From an uncultured Balneola sp. (lineage in GTDB: Bacteria; Bacteroidota; Rhodothermia; Balneolales; Balneolaceae): a stretch of DNA of 64,000 nucleotides. The notes beneath the pieces are model-generated. The model worked only from the letters and a program-made list of their open reading frames with translations. It did not search any database and was not told the DNA's origin. The stretch is from positions 52,797-116,796 of the forward strand of contig CAJXQC010000009.1 of NCBI GenBank assembly GCA_913058495.1, given 5' to 3'. Below, in pieces: positions 8,745-17,643 of this stretch (positions within the stretch are counted from its first letter, which is position 1; each line of letters begins with the position of its first letter). The translations under genes and the position numbers were made by a program.

Positions 8745-9568
8745 AGTATCCGATCCAGAAGAAATATGGTTCGTTCCGAGAAAAAAGAAAGCGTATAAAG
8801 CAGGAGAAACCACCTGTAAACCGACGCATTGCTGTGCCTAGCTTCTTTACCCTTATGAATCTTTTCAGCGGTTTTCTGGCAATCATAAGCATCGCAGACG
8901 GGAATCTGTTCTGGGGAGCGTGGTTAATAGCAATTGCCGGGATGTTTGATGTCATGGACGGTTTAATGGCAAGATTGGCAAACGCTACCAGCGATTTTGG
9001 AATAGAACTGGATTCGCTCAGCGATATGGTTTCTTTTGGAGTAGCCCCCGGTTTTTTGATCTATACGTTCAGTTTAAATGAACTTGGTGTTTTGGGAATG
9101 ATCATAAGCGCTATTCCACCATTATGTGGAGCAGTTCGTTTAGCCAGATTTAATGTAAATGCGAGATTGTCTCCAACCAATGAGCACTTTATTGGACTCC
9201 CAATACCGGCTCAGGCTATTATGATCGGTTCTTTTTTCCTTACTTTCAGAAATGAATTGGATCTGTTTACAGGATTCGAACAAGGAATAAATTCTGTTCT
9301 GATCCCTGTAGTAATTGTGATTTCATTCCTAATGGTAAGTACTATCAAATTTGATAAGATCCCACGATTTGATCGCCGTTCAATAAGAGAAAACAGAGGA
9401 AAACTGGGATTACTTTTATTGTATTTGATCTTGATCGTGACTTTAAAAGAATACGGACTAATGGCTGTGTTCACCATTTTTATCTTCAAAGGACTGATCA
9501 TCGGAGCAATACATTACTTTGGAGATTACGAGGAAGAAGGCGAAGAAGTATTTCAGGATTTTAGCTGA
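8741..9568 (+). CDS. pssA: CDP-diacylglycerol--serine O-phosphatidyltransferase
   Basis: An integral membrane CDP-alcohol phosphatidyltransferase of 275 residues that makes phosphatidylserine, the substrate of the preceding psd. The catalytic signature DG(x)2AR(x)8G(x)3D(x)3D is intact as DGLMARLANATSDFGIELD followed by SLSD. About seven to eight hydrophobic helices are seen after a basic N-terminal tail (KRKRIKQEKPPVNRR). The start is GTG, overlapping the psd stop. An acidic C-terminal tail (EEEGEEVFQDFS) ends the protein. It converges on wecB with 27 bases between them and no clear terminator. Confidence 0.93.
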   Translation: MKYPIQKKYGSFREKRKRIKQEKPPVNRRIAVPSFFTLMNLFSGFLAIISIADGNLFWGAWLIAIAGMFDVMDGLMARLANATSDFGIELDSLSDMVSFGVAPGFLIYTFSLNELGVLGMIISAIPPLCGAVRLARFNVNARLSPTNEHFIGLPIPAQAIMIGSFFLTFRNELDLFTGFEQGINSVLIPVVIVISFLMVSTIKFDKIPRFDRRSIRENRGKLGLLLLYLILIVTLKEYGLMAVFTIFIFKGLIIGAIHYFGDYEEEGEEVFQDFS

Positions 9569-9595
9569 CAGATCTGGAATTAAGTAAAGATCCTC

Positions 9596-10696
9596 TTATA
9601 GACTGGACTGGATAATTTCCGTTATCTTTCTGGACGCATCACCACTTCCATAGGGATTATAGGCTAGATCAGAATCCGAATCTTTCAGTTTTTTATCCGC
9701 TTCTTTTGAAATGAATACACTGTCTGAACCCACTAAATTAGTATATCCACTTTCAATGAGCTCCTGTCGCTCGGTGGTTTTGCGAAGAACCAGAAGTTTT
9801 TTGCCTAATGCAGCAGCTTCTTCCTGAATACCGCCTGAATCTGTAAGAACAAGATCAGATCTGTCAAGTATGTGTTGAAAAGTTAAATAATCAATAGGTT
9901 TTATAATTTTGAGCCTTTCGTGTCGGAATTCATCTGACCGTAAAATTTCCTGAACTTTTGGATTCGGATGTCCGGGCAAAAGGATAATTCTTGACTGCTC
10001 TGCATCGAGAATTTCAACTAATCCTTTCATTATCGAATTCAATGGTTTCCCAAGGTTTTCACGGCGATGAGTGGTAACCAGAATAAGCTTCTGAGAAGAA
10101 TCAATTTCATTCAGAAGATCTGGTTTTGAGGTAGTAAATAAGTCTGTTTTTCTGATCTGATGAATCGCATCAATAACGGTGTTTCCGGTATTAAAAACTG
10201 AAGACTCTTGAATTCCTTCAGCAATCAAATTCTGAACGGCTATATCTGTGGGTGCAAAATGAATTGAAGCAATTGTACTTATTTGCTTTCTGTTCATTTC
10301 TTCAGGAAATGGATTGTAATTATCAAAAGATCTCAAACCTGCTTCTACATGATAAACGGGGATCTGTAAATAAAAAGCAGCCAGTGCACTTAAATAAGAT
10401 GATGTCGTATCACCCTGAACTATAACAGCATCAGGTTCTTCAGCTGTAAACAATTGGTTTAATTTCGGCAGTAGAAACTGTGTTAGTTCAAAAAGATCGG
10501 AAGTTGAAGCCATACTTTTTAAATTGTGATCGGGAGTAATCCCAAACACATTCAGCATATCAACTGCCAGGTCATCGTGCTGTCCTGTATGAACTTTTAC
10601 TACATTAAATTTTCCAACAGATTCTAATTCATGTATAAGTGGTGCCAGTTTTATTATCTCAGGCCTTGTACCGAATGCTACAACAATCTTCTTCAT
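9596..10696 (-). CDS. wecB: UDP-N-acetylglucosamine 2-epimerase (non-hydrolysing)
   Basis: This GT-B-fold enzyme of 366 residues interconverts UDP-GlcNAc and UDP-ManNAc, supplying ManNAc-type sugars for surface glycans. Conserved elements are FGTRPEIIKLAPLI at the N-terminus, VQGDTTSS, the catalytic HVEAGLRSFDNYNPFPEEMN block, VTTHRRENLG and LTDSGGIQEEAAALGKK. It is the last gene of the long minus-strand operon and its ATG overlaps the upstream glycosyltransferase stop (ATGA). The context indicates that the glycan made here contains a ManNAc derivative, which is inference. Confidence 0.93.
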   Translation of the reverse strand: MKKIVVAFGTRPEIIKLAPLIHELESVGKFNVVKVHTGQHDDLAVDMLNVFGITPDHNLKSMASTSDLFELTQFLLPKLNQLFTAEEPDAVIVQGDTTSSYLSALAAFYLQIPVYHVEAGLRSFDNYNPFPEEMNRKQISTIASIHFAPTDIAVQNLIAEGIQESSVFNTGNTVIDAIHQIRKTDLFTTSKPDLLNEIDSSQKLILVTTHRRENLGKPLNSIMKGLVEILDAEQSRIILLPGHPNPKVQEILRSDEFRHERLKIIKPIDYLTFQHILDRSDLVLTDSGGIQEEAAALGKKLLVLRKTTERQELIESGYTNLVGSDSVFISKEADKKLKDSDSDLAYNPYGSGDASRKITEIIQSSL

Positions 10697-11724
10697 GCCA
10701 GTAATTCCTGATAGTTTTTCATAGTTAGTTCACCAACTTTTGACCAGGAATAGTTTTCAGAAATATGGTTAACAAGTTCTGTAGACTTTGGTTTAGACAG
10801 AGCTTCTATGATACCGTGTTGAATGGATTCTATTGAACTATGAGTAATGTAGTGAGCAAATTCCTTGAAGTAATCTTTAGTTCCTCCGGCTTCAGTTATT
10901 ACGATATTAGCTCCGGCTAAAGCGGCTTCCATGGCAGCTATACCCGGGGTTTCAAACTGAGATGCCAATACAAATACTTTAGAAGCAGCATAAGCGGAAC
11001 GAAGTAAATCCGAATTATGATCCATAGTTTCCAATAAATGAATCCTTGGATTCTCTTGAGCAAACTTTAAGCATACTTTACTGTACTCAGAATCATTAAA
11101 ACTACCAATGATCACCAGATCAGCATCAATATTATGCATAGCTTTAATGAGTGACAGTATATTTTTGCGTGGTGCGGATGCCTGTCCTGTAAAAAGAACA
11201 AAATCCTTAAGCTTTTTTTGAGCTATAAAGAGTTCGGGATCGGAATCTTTAAATCTGAGTTCAACCCCATTGGGAACAATTTTGATCTTAGATTTCTCCA
11301 GTTCAAATGCTTTGGTGATGAGTTTAGCTTCTGATGAAGTATTTGGAAGAATAAGGTCAGATTTTTTACAAACATCTTTTTTAATTCCGAACTCAGATCT
11401 TATACCGGCACTTACGGATGTCAGCTTTTCCTCAACATTAATTGCCCTACGAATAGTTTTGTAGCTTCTGTTTGAAAAGAGAACAGGAGAAAGAACTACC
11501 TTACTTTTTTGTTCATGAAGTCTGGATACAATCCCAATAGTTTCATAACCGGCAGTGAAAACATGAAACAGGTCTATGTCCGTTTCTGAAATATCATCCC
11601 AAGGAGATAAAAATTTAACTTCTGCACCCAAATCAGTTAGCGCCCTGGCAGTCATAAGCGCTTGTGTTCTAACGCCTCCATTTACGAGGGAAATACTTTG
11701 AGGTGCTATAAAACCAACTTTCAT
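10693..11724 (-). CDS. GT4-type glycosyltransferase
   Basis: A 343-residue GT-B glycosyltransferase. The N-terminal domain begins MKVGFIAPQSISLVNGGVRT with the donor-loop glycine typical of GT4, and the C-terminal domain starts near VPNGVELRF and FVLFTGQASAPRKN. The family's EX7E motif is visible as ETPGIAAMEAALAGANIVIT near residues 258-277. It transfers a nucleotide-activated sugar to a growing glycan; donor and acceptor are not predictable. It is coupled by ATGA overlaps to the deacetylase upstream and wecB downstream. Confidence 0.87.
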   Translation of the reverse strand: MKVGFIAPQSISLVNGGVRTQALMTARALTDLGAEVKFLSPWDDISETDIDLFHVFTAGYETIGIVSRLHEQKSKVVLSPVLFSNRSYKTIRRAINVEEKLTSVSAGIRSEFGIKKDVCKKSDLILPNTSSEAKLITKAFELEKSKIKIVPNGVELRFKDSDPELFIAQKKLKDFVLFTGQASAPRKNILSLIKAMHNIDADLVIIGSFNDSEYSKVCLKFAQENPRIHLLETMDHNSDLLRSAYAASKVFVLASQFETPGIAAMEAALAGANIVITEAGGTKDYFKEFAHYITHSSIESIQHGIIEALSKPKSTELVNHISENYSWSKVGELTMKNYQELLA

Positions 11725-13256
11725 AATCGTTGTCTGTTTTTCCAGTCCAGAAAATTTGTTTTTACCAGCTTCAGTGGGTTGCTATGAAGTTTCTCTAACT
11801 CCACGAAAGAAGGTAGAGAAGGAGATGCGTATTTAAAAGATGAATATGAAGTTTTATCAATGCATTGATCTTTTGAAGGAATCAGGTCAAATTCATTTGC
11901 AGAAGTTGTTATGTAGAGATACTGATTTGGGTTATTTGACTCGATTTGGAGTTTGCCTTCATTAAAACCGGCTGAAAACTCTAAATTATCCCGATCTTTC
12001 CAGAAATTGGCATATTCATGGAAAGTAATATTTGTAAGCCCATCAGAATGCACTCTTTCAAAAACATCCTGAAAAAGACCTAATCCTTTCTGCATTGGAT
12101 GATGATAGAAGAAAATGGGCTTGAATAAGCTTTTTCGCTGTTCATAGATCTCTAAAAAGTATTCTTTCATCTGATCTTCAGAATAGCGTTTTCTGCTTAA
12201 ACTTCCGGTACAAATGGGATGTACAGCTATTTGCAGATGTTCTGAATCCGGTATTAAGAATGGAGCACAATCATAACCGGCTGTAAATTCGGAAGTGTAA
12301 TTAAAATCATAGCCTGACAAAACTTTCTCTAAACCAGAATTCCAGATTCCATAAGGAGTACAAAATCCATTTGGATGAATATCTGCCTGTTTCAGCTTTG
12401 TTAAACCAATTTGAATATTTTCTTCAATTTTGGGTACAGAGGAGCTATATCCATGCTTATAACCATGTAAAGCAAGCTCCTGATTTTTAAAGGATTTGAA
12501 ATAGTCCAGATACAGCTCATGCTCCTGAACATGTAAAAACCAGGTAGCTTGAATATTATTGGAATTCAGAAGTTGGTAAATTTCTGTAAGAGCTTCTTTA
12601 CTTCCATAGTCGCTGTCAATTCTAAAACCAAATACAGGATTAAGTTGAGGAGAAGTCCATTTTTTTATAAAAGGGAGCTTTTGTTCGTGATGGAGCCTCT
12701 GTAAGCTAAGCTCTATAATATCGTTCAAAGGATCTCTGGATATCTTATTTACTATCTCGTCAGGAAAATCCTTTGTAGTACTTAAAAATCGCTTTCTGGT
12801 AAAATTTGAAGCAGCAGGAAATGAGCTTAGATCAAATCCTATAAAACCGACATTCAAAGAATCTGATTTATGGCTCTCAAAATCTATTAAACCTGAAAAA
12901 AGATCTGAGCCATCTGAAGACGCCCATTCGGAATAGATATCTAAATGGGATATTCGATCAAATTCTGATTGAGAAGCAGAATTAAATACGGTCTTTGAAA
13001 ATGATTTTGAAATTCCAGTAGTACAGAAATCAGGATTTAAGGAAATTTCCAGTAAGCCACCCCCTGAGTTTAAGAAATCAAATATTTTCTTCTTTTTGTC
13101 TGATTCTAAAATACTGCCTTCATAGATCAGAGTTGAATAGTTTAGGAAAATATCTTTTTTAAAATCTATTTCTTCATACCAGATACCTATGCTATCCAAT
13201 ACTGAAATTAGATAAGAGGAGGGAGAAATCAATCCTGTACAAAGTCTTCTGTTCAT
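11721..13256 (-). CDS. Polysaccharide deacetylase (NodB-like) domain protein
   Basis: A 511-residue protein. Its first 190 residues resemble no domain I can name (possibly a Rossmann-like glutamine-amidotransferase-type fold, from 'STLIYEGSILES' and 'GGGLLEISLNP'). The middle is a NodB-like TIM barrel: FGFRIDSDYGS (metal Asp-Asp), NNIQATWFLHV, ALHGYKHGYSS (His-x3-His) and FCTPYGIW. This pattern suggests deacetylation of an N-acetyl sugar in the operon's glycan. The ATG at 13256 overlaps the flippase stop as ATGA; an upstream start at 13280 is possible but would overlap the flippase by 28 bases. No signal peptide, so cytoplasmic action is likely. Confidence 0.8.
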   Translation of the reverse strand: MNRRLCTGLISPSSYLISVLDSIGIWYEEIDFKKDIFLNYSTLIYEGSILESDKKKKIFDFLNSGGGLLEISLNPDFCTTGISKSFSKTVFNSASQSEFDRISHLDIYSEWASSDGSDLFSGLIDFESHKSDSLNVGFIGFDLSSFPAASNFTRKRFLSTTKDFPDEIVNKISRDPLNDIIELSLQRLHHEQKLPFIKKWTSPQLNPVFGFRIDSDYGSKEALTEIYQLLNSNNIQATWFLHVQEHELYLDYFKSFKNQELALHGYKHGYSSSVPKIEENIQIGLTKLKQADIHPNGFCTPYGIWNSGLEKVLSGYDFNYTSEFTAGYDCAPFLIPDSEHLQIAVHPICTGSLSRKRYSEDQMKEYFLEIYEQRKSLFKPIFFYHHPMQKGLGLFQDVFERVHSDGLTNITFHEYANFWKDRDNLEFSAGFNEGKLQIESNNPNQYLYITTSANEFDLIPSKDQCIDKTSYSSFKYASPSLPSFVELEKLHSNPLKLVKTNFLDWKNRQRL

Positions 13257-14656
13257 TTTAAAAGTTTCTCCTTTAGCCAATTTAGCTCTCCGATCCTGAT
13301 AACCTTAGCATTCCAGCTAATCAGGGGAATCAGGATTATGGAGATCAACGAAGCAATTAAATAATGAACATCAAACTTTTGGAAAGCCATGAACATTAAT
13401 CCTGCAACTATAGTAACAATAAGAAGTGGGCGCAAAATCTTTGAAGGAACAATTGTTCTGAACCAGAAATAAGAGGAGAAAGTAAGAATGAATTCAGCAA
13501 TAACTACAGAAACGGCAACTAAGTGAGGGTTTTCAAAATTAGAAAAGAATACGATAATAATTGCCGACACAGATCCGCCAATACTTGTAGCCATAAAGTA
13601 TTTCCGATCGTTATTGGTAGCTATAAGACCAAATGAAAAAAGGCTGTTAATAAAAGTCAGCAGAATAAATACCGATAGTATCTGAAGTATTTCTATGCTG
13701 TCTATAAATTCTGAACCATATAAAAGAGTAATTATTTGTTCGGCATTTAGGGCTGTAAGAATTGAGACTAAGGAGCCGCCTACCAGAACCAGTCTTAACA
13801 CCATAGATATTTTTTGAATTGCAGCTTCTTTATTTGTACTCCATAGAGAAGTTAAATTCGGCAACAGTAAATTAACAAAGATTCGATCCAGCATCATCGC
13901 AACAAGGATAATTCGAAAAGCAGCACCATATATACCTGCGTCTTTTAAACTTAAGAAAACGCCGATTAGAATTGGGGGTAGTAGCTGTACAATTTTAGCA
14001 AAAAACTCTCCTAGGCCAATTAATGATCCGCTTGTTAGAAGTTCAATATAGTTTTTAAGCTTTCTGGCAGGTAAAGTAAAAGGTTTATCTGATATTGAAA
14101 AAGTTGCCAGCACAGCAACTGCGGAGGTTACACCAACAGTATAGAGAACAGGAACTAGTGTAATATCATCAGGATCGACGACCAGCCAGTATACTAGTGC
14201 GAAATAAACAATGCCATTAACAATTCTGGAAACGGCCAGTTTTCCGAACTTCTGTTTGCCGCTATAAAACCACTCCAGAAGAAGAGCGTAGGGAATTAAT
14301 GCATACAGATAACCAAGTATAACCTGTTTTTGTAAAGAACCAATGGAAATAAAAGAAAGAACCAGAGTAGATCCAAGAAGTACTAAAACAGCTAATGCTA
14401 TTTTCAGATTGAATATCTCTTTTGCTCTGAATTTTCTTAACTCCGGCTCTTTAGCCATTTCCCTCACGCCAATATTCAGCATTCCCATGTCAGCTCCCCA
14501 GGTTGCATATCCAAGAATAGAAATTGCAACTGTAATGAGTCCGTAGAATTCAACACCGAGCGTTCTTGCCAGATAGATAGTTGTTATAAAAGCGAGTCCC
14601 CGACCTCCGAAATCACCGAACGCAATCCAAAAAGCTTTTTCTTTGAATTTACTCAT
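13253..14656 (-). CDS. Polysaccharide flippase (Wzx-like, MOP superfamily)
   Basis: This 467-residue integral membrane protein has about twelve to fourteen hydrophobic helices and the N-terminal pattern FWIAFGDFGGRGLAFITTIY followed by YLARTLGVEFYGLI, the usual opening of RfbX/MurJ-type polysaccharide exporters. It would move undecaprenol-linked oligosaccharide units across the inner membrane. It lies between two glycosyltransferase-type genes in the same operon, which supports a Wzx role rather than a MATE drug exporter. It overlaps both neighbours by short coupling overlaps. Confidence 0.87.
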   Translation of the reverse strand: MSKFKEKAFWIAFGDFGGRGLAFITTIYLARTLGVEFYGLITVAISILGYATWGADMGMLNIGVREMAKEPELRKFRAKEIFNLKIALAVLVLLGSTLVLSFISIGSLQKQVILGYLYALIPYALLLEWFYSGKQKFGKLAVSRIVNGIVYFALVYWLVVDPDDITLVPVLYTVGVTSAVAVLATFSISDKPFTLPARKLKNYIELLTSGSLIGLGEFFAKIVQLLPPILIGVFLSLKDAGIYGAAFRIILVAMMLDRIFVNLLLPNLTSLWSTNKEAAIQKISMVLRLVLVGGSLVSILTALNAEQIITLLYGSEFIDSIEILQILSVFILLTFINSLFSFGLIATNNDRKYFMATSIGGSVSAIIIVFFSNFENPHLVAVSVVIAEFILTFSSYFWFRTIVPSKILRPLLIVTIVAGLMFMAFQKFDVHYLIASLISIILIPLISWNAKVIRIGELNWLKEKLLK

Positions 14657-15656
14657 TATGGAAGGTAAAGATTGAAGACCTGATTAATGTGACCAATTCC
14701 TTTTCATTTGAAAACAGAAAAGCTTCATCAAGTTCTGTAAGTGCACCAAAACGTGGAGCAATAATATCTTTTTTATAACTGATAGCCATTTCTACTGAGC
14801 CTGATGTAAGAATTTGATCAAAATTAAATAAGCAAAAATCAGTAGCGCAAAAAAAATAGGGGATATGCTTTTCTTGTATAAATTCAGATCTCAAATAAAA
14901 ATCAGGATTACGATCAGCAATGATTGTTAGTTTCTCAGCCAGTAATAGCTGTCCCTTTTTTATTGGGCCGGAAATAATCACTTGTACATCTAACCTATGC
15001 TTTTCAATTATCTCTAAAAGCTCATCAATCTTTTTGTATTCAGCAATATTACCCCAAATTAATGCAATTGGTCGGGAAGGATTCAGCGACCACCGGAATT
15101 CGTCATTTAAATAACGTATTGACTGTTCTCTTTCAATAACCTGAGACGGAAACTCAGGATGTGGAAGTAAGCACAATTTCTCCTTAGCTATACTAAATTT
15201 TTCCTGAACAAGGTTTGCTGCTGTTTCAGAATGTATATGAACTTTGTCGGCAATTTTAGCCATTCGGGCATGAAGCCTGAGATGTAATTTCAACAGTTTT
15301 CGACTGTGAGGCTCCAGATTATGAATAGTCCAGACGATTTTACCACCAAATAGCTTGAAAAAGTAAATACAAAGTAACTTCCAGGGCATACCGATCAACG
15401 ATTTCGTATCCTGAAATTCCAACCAATGATAATGAAGAATAACTTTTTTTGAGAACAGCGCTTTGAAAACAAATTTATAGTGCCCGAAAACAGATACACT
15501 TTCAATGTTGTACTTAGCTTCGGCTAACAGCGGCTTATAAAGAAGGTAGAGATAATCTGAGATAGGGTAGTCGGACCTTATTTTTGGCACAACGAATACA
15601 TAGGAGTACTGTGAGCCCAAAGACGAATATATATCACTTAGTGACTGCTTCTCCAT
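14649..15656 (-). CDS. Glycosyltransferase family 4-like protein
   Basis: A 335-residue GT-B-like protein. Features are HYHWLEFQD in the N-terminal domain, VWTIHNLEPH (common in GT4 enzymes acting on lipid-linked acceptors), KVHIHSETAANLV, and the C-terminal domain beginning ALIWGNIAEYKKIDELLEII. The usual EX7E motif is weaker (SVEMAISYKKDIIAPRFG) but present in position. It probably adds a sugar to the same glycan as the adjoining genes. There is no signal peptide. It follows the PorV-like gene by only 11 bases. Confidence 0.8.
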   Translation of the reverse strand: MEKQSLSDIYSSLGSQYSYVFVVPKIRSDYPISDYLYLLYKPLLAEAKYNIESVSVFGHYKFVFKALFSKKVILHYHWLEFQDTKSLIGMPWKLLCIYFFKLFGGKIVWTIHNLEPHSRKLLKLHLRLHARMAKIADKVHIHSETAANLVQEKFSIAKEKLCLLPHPEFPSQVIEREQSIRYLNDEFRWSLNPSRPIALIWGNIAEYKKIDELLEIIEKHRLDVQVIISGPIKKGQLLLAEKLTIIADRNPDFYLRSEFIQEKHIPYFFCATDFCLFNFDQILTSGSVEMAISYKKDIIAPRFGALTELDEAFLFSNEKELVTLIRSSIFTFHNE

Positions 15657-15667
15657 AAAGAAGTATT

Positions 15668-16612
15668 CTAAAATTTATATTGTAAGCCGATAGAATGTAG
15701 TGTTCCAAAACCTGTTTTATATGGAACAAGCGCGTAATCTACTTTTATAAGATCTGTGATAAATCCAACCCCAAATGAGATCGGTTTAACAGTGTTTTCC
15801 CCTGTTTTATAACCACCTGAAATTTCGAGTACTTCAGCAATATTCAGTATTAAACCCAGATTTAAATAGCTACTGTTTTCTTTTTCCTCTGATCCCAAAG
15901 ATTCTCTTGCATTCAATGGTTTAACAAAATCTGTAGCAATGCTTACAAGTATAGGAAGATCAGGGTTTTTTGGATGTGTGAACTCTATCACGTCCAAAGC
16001 AACACCCGCTCTAAATAATTCAGGAAGTTCTGTAGGCTGATTGTTGAGGTCATCGAGCTTTCCAATGTTCAGAACTGAAACCCCGGTGTTTAATCTGGAA
16101 TCCAGAAAACTGCCGGCTGCTCCAAAATTAAACGCATATCCTGATGATTGATACTGAGCATTTTCTTCATTTAAAAATTGCCCTGTAACACCTAACGACA
16201 AATAATCAAATTTATAGGCTAACCCAGCGCTTAAAGAAAGATAAGAAAGAGAGAATTCACCATTCGGGTTTCCGGGGCGATCCCGTTGTTCGATCCCACC
16301 TACGCTTGAGCTGTAAATACCGATCGAAATGGCTCTGTTTTCATTTAAAAAATTAACTCCACCAAAAAGGTAATTACTTTCATCGATCCAGCTTGAATAA
16401 CCAAGATCAATAGTTGATGAAGCATTAAATACAAGCAATGCAGGGTTTATGTAAGCAGAAGCTGAGCCCATTGGAATCGCAGTTCCAGATTCACTAATGG
16501 CTAAACCGGAAGGTGTCGGAGCATTTTCAAGCATTGGAAAACCTGTACTTGTATCCTGAGCATAAACTCCTGTACCTATCATGAAAAATATAAAAGTGAA
16601 AAAAAGTCTCAT
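15668..16612 (-). CDS. PorV/PorQ-like outer membrane beta-barrel protein (second copy)
   Basis: A 314-residue exported barrel. The signal peptide is MRLFFTFIFFMIGTGVYAQ. The early motif AISESGTAIPMGSASAYINP followed by ALLVF matches the 'GsaysAlaNPAg' region of PorV/PorQ and UPF0164 proteins, and alternating aromatic strands continue to a terminal Phe (LHSIGLQYKF), the usual barrel end. In the type IX system PorV carries cargo from the translocon to the attachment complex; this one is only a family member, and its partner is not shown. The start overlaps the preceding barrel gene's stop by four bases. Confidence 0.75.
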   Translation of the reverse strand: MRLFFTFIFFMIGTGVYAQDTSTGFPMLENAPTPSGLAISESGTAIPMGSASAYINPALLVFNASSTIDLGYSSWIDESNYLFGGVNFLNENRAISIGIYSSSVGGIEQRDRPGNPNGEFSLSYLSLSAGLAYKFDYLSLGVTGQFLNEENAQYQSSGYAFNFGAAGSFLDSRLNTGVSVLNIGKLDDLNNQPTELPELFRAGVALDVIEFTHPKNPDLPILVSIATDFVKPLNARESLGSEEKENSSYLNLGLILNIAEVLEISGGYKTGENTVKPISFGVGFITDLIKVDYALVPYKTGFGTLHSIGLQYKF

Positions 16613-17643
16613 AGTTTTAAGCTTAAAGAGAAAACGTGCATATTTGAAACTCTGTTAGGTTCAATTACAAATGCATAACCTATAGAAGGTGAAAGTTTAT
16701 CAAAAGGAAGATAAAGCGAAAACCCACTACTTGCTCCCCAACTATCCATGTTTGTAAGGTCCGGTAAATTGTAACCTCCTCGCAATGTAAATCTTTCATG
16801 AGCTTTCCAGGAACCTCCAAGCCTAAACTGCTGAACATTTGTATTAAGTTCTGTAATAGACGAAATCAAAATGGGCCGACCATCAGTGATGAAGATTTCT
16901 TCTTCTGTGACTTCAGAAGATAAAGTTTGTACTTCATAATCTGCAGAAACAGTATAGTTTTCTCTCTGATAGGCAAATCCCCATTTAAAGCGTGTTGGGA
17001 ATTTGTTGATCACATTACGGGATTCATTTTGATTGTAAAGTTCAGCTGAATTCCATCTGTATTCTGCAAACATATCCTGTATAGCAAAACCAAAGTTGAG
17101 GTGACTGTTAATTTTATAAAGAAATCCCAGATCGATACCAACACTTGTTTCAGCATCCAGTTCATCATGGTAATCTGCGTAATTCAGCTTAAAGCCAAAA
17201 CCTGCATTAATCTTCTCACTTAAACGAATTCCAAAAGATGTGAATAGTTGATATTCTGATACATCAAAACTTCCGTTAGGATAACCACTTACAGTCCTGC
17301 TGTCAAAATCATTGATTCCTGTTCGCAATAAACTAACTGTTATTCCTGCTGAAGGAGGCAACTGGAAAGCTGCTCCAAAAGTTTGGTGAATTCGATCGTA
17401 CGAAAGTGAAGACACCGATATATCTAATGGAATATAATCTGAAAACAGTGCTGAATGAGCAGGGTTGTATTGTGCGATGGCTCCGTTTGAAGTAACGGCT
17501 GTCATTGCATTTCCCATTCCTAATGCTACCGAACCATGACCAATTCTTTGTGGGGCACCGGCAAATCCACCTGATTGTGAAAAAACAGATCCTGTACTGA
17601 TAAAAATTATAAATATTATATAAGCTGATTTCATGTTATTCAA
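16609..17643 (-). CDS. PorV/PorQ-like outer membrane beta-barrel protein (first copy)
   Basis: This is a 344-residue barrel with signal peptide (SAYIIFIIFISTGSVFSQ). The segment GHGSVALGMGNAMTAVTSNG followed by AIAQYNPAHSALF is the characteristic N-terminal hatch of FadL/PorV-type barrels. Strand pairs such as INAGFGFKLNYADYHDEL and NLPDLTNM repeat through the body and the last strand ends HVFSLSLKL. It is paralogous in layout to the following gene but clearly diverged. Together they may form a surface attachment or export pore serving the glycan genes downstream, which is inference. Confidence 0.75.
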   Translation of the reverse strand: MNNMKSAYIIFIIFISTGSVFSQSGGFAGAPQRIGHGSVALGMGNAMTAVTSNGAIAQYNPAHSALFSDYIPLDISVSSLSYDRIHQTFGAAFQLPPSAGITVSLLRTGINDFDSRTVSGYPNGSFDVSEYQLFTSFGIRLSEKINAGFGFKLNYADYHDELDAETSVGIDLGFLYKINSHLNFGFAIQDMFAEYRWNSAELYNQNESRNVINKFPTRFKWGFAYQRENYTVSADYEVQTLSSEVTEEEIFITDGRPILISSITELNTNVQQFRLGGSWKAHERFTLRGGYNLPDLTNMDSWGASSGFSLYLPFDKLSPSIGYAFVIEPNRVSNMHVFSLSLKL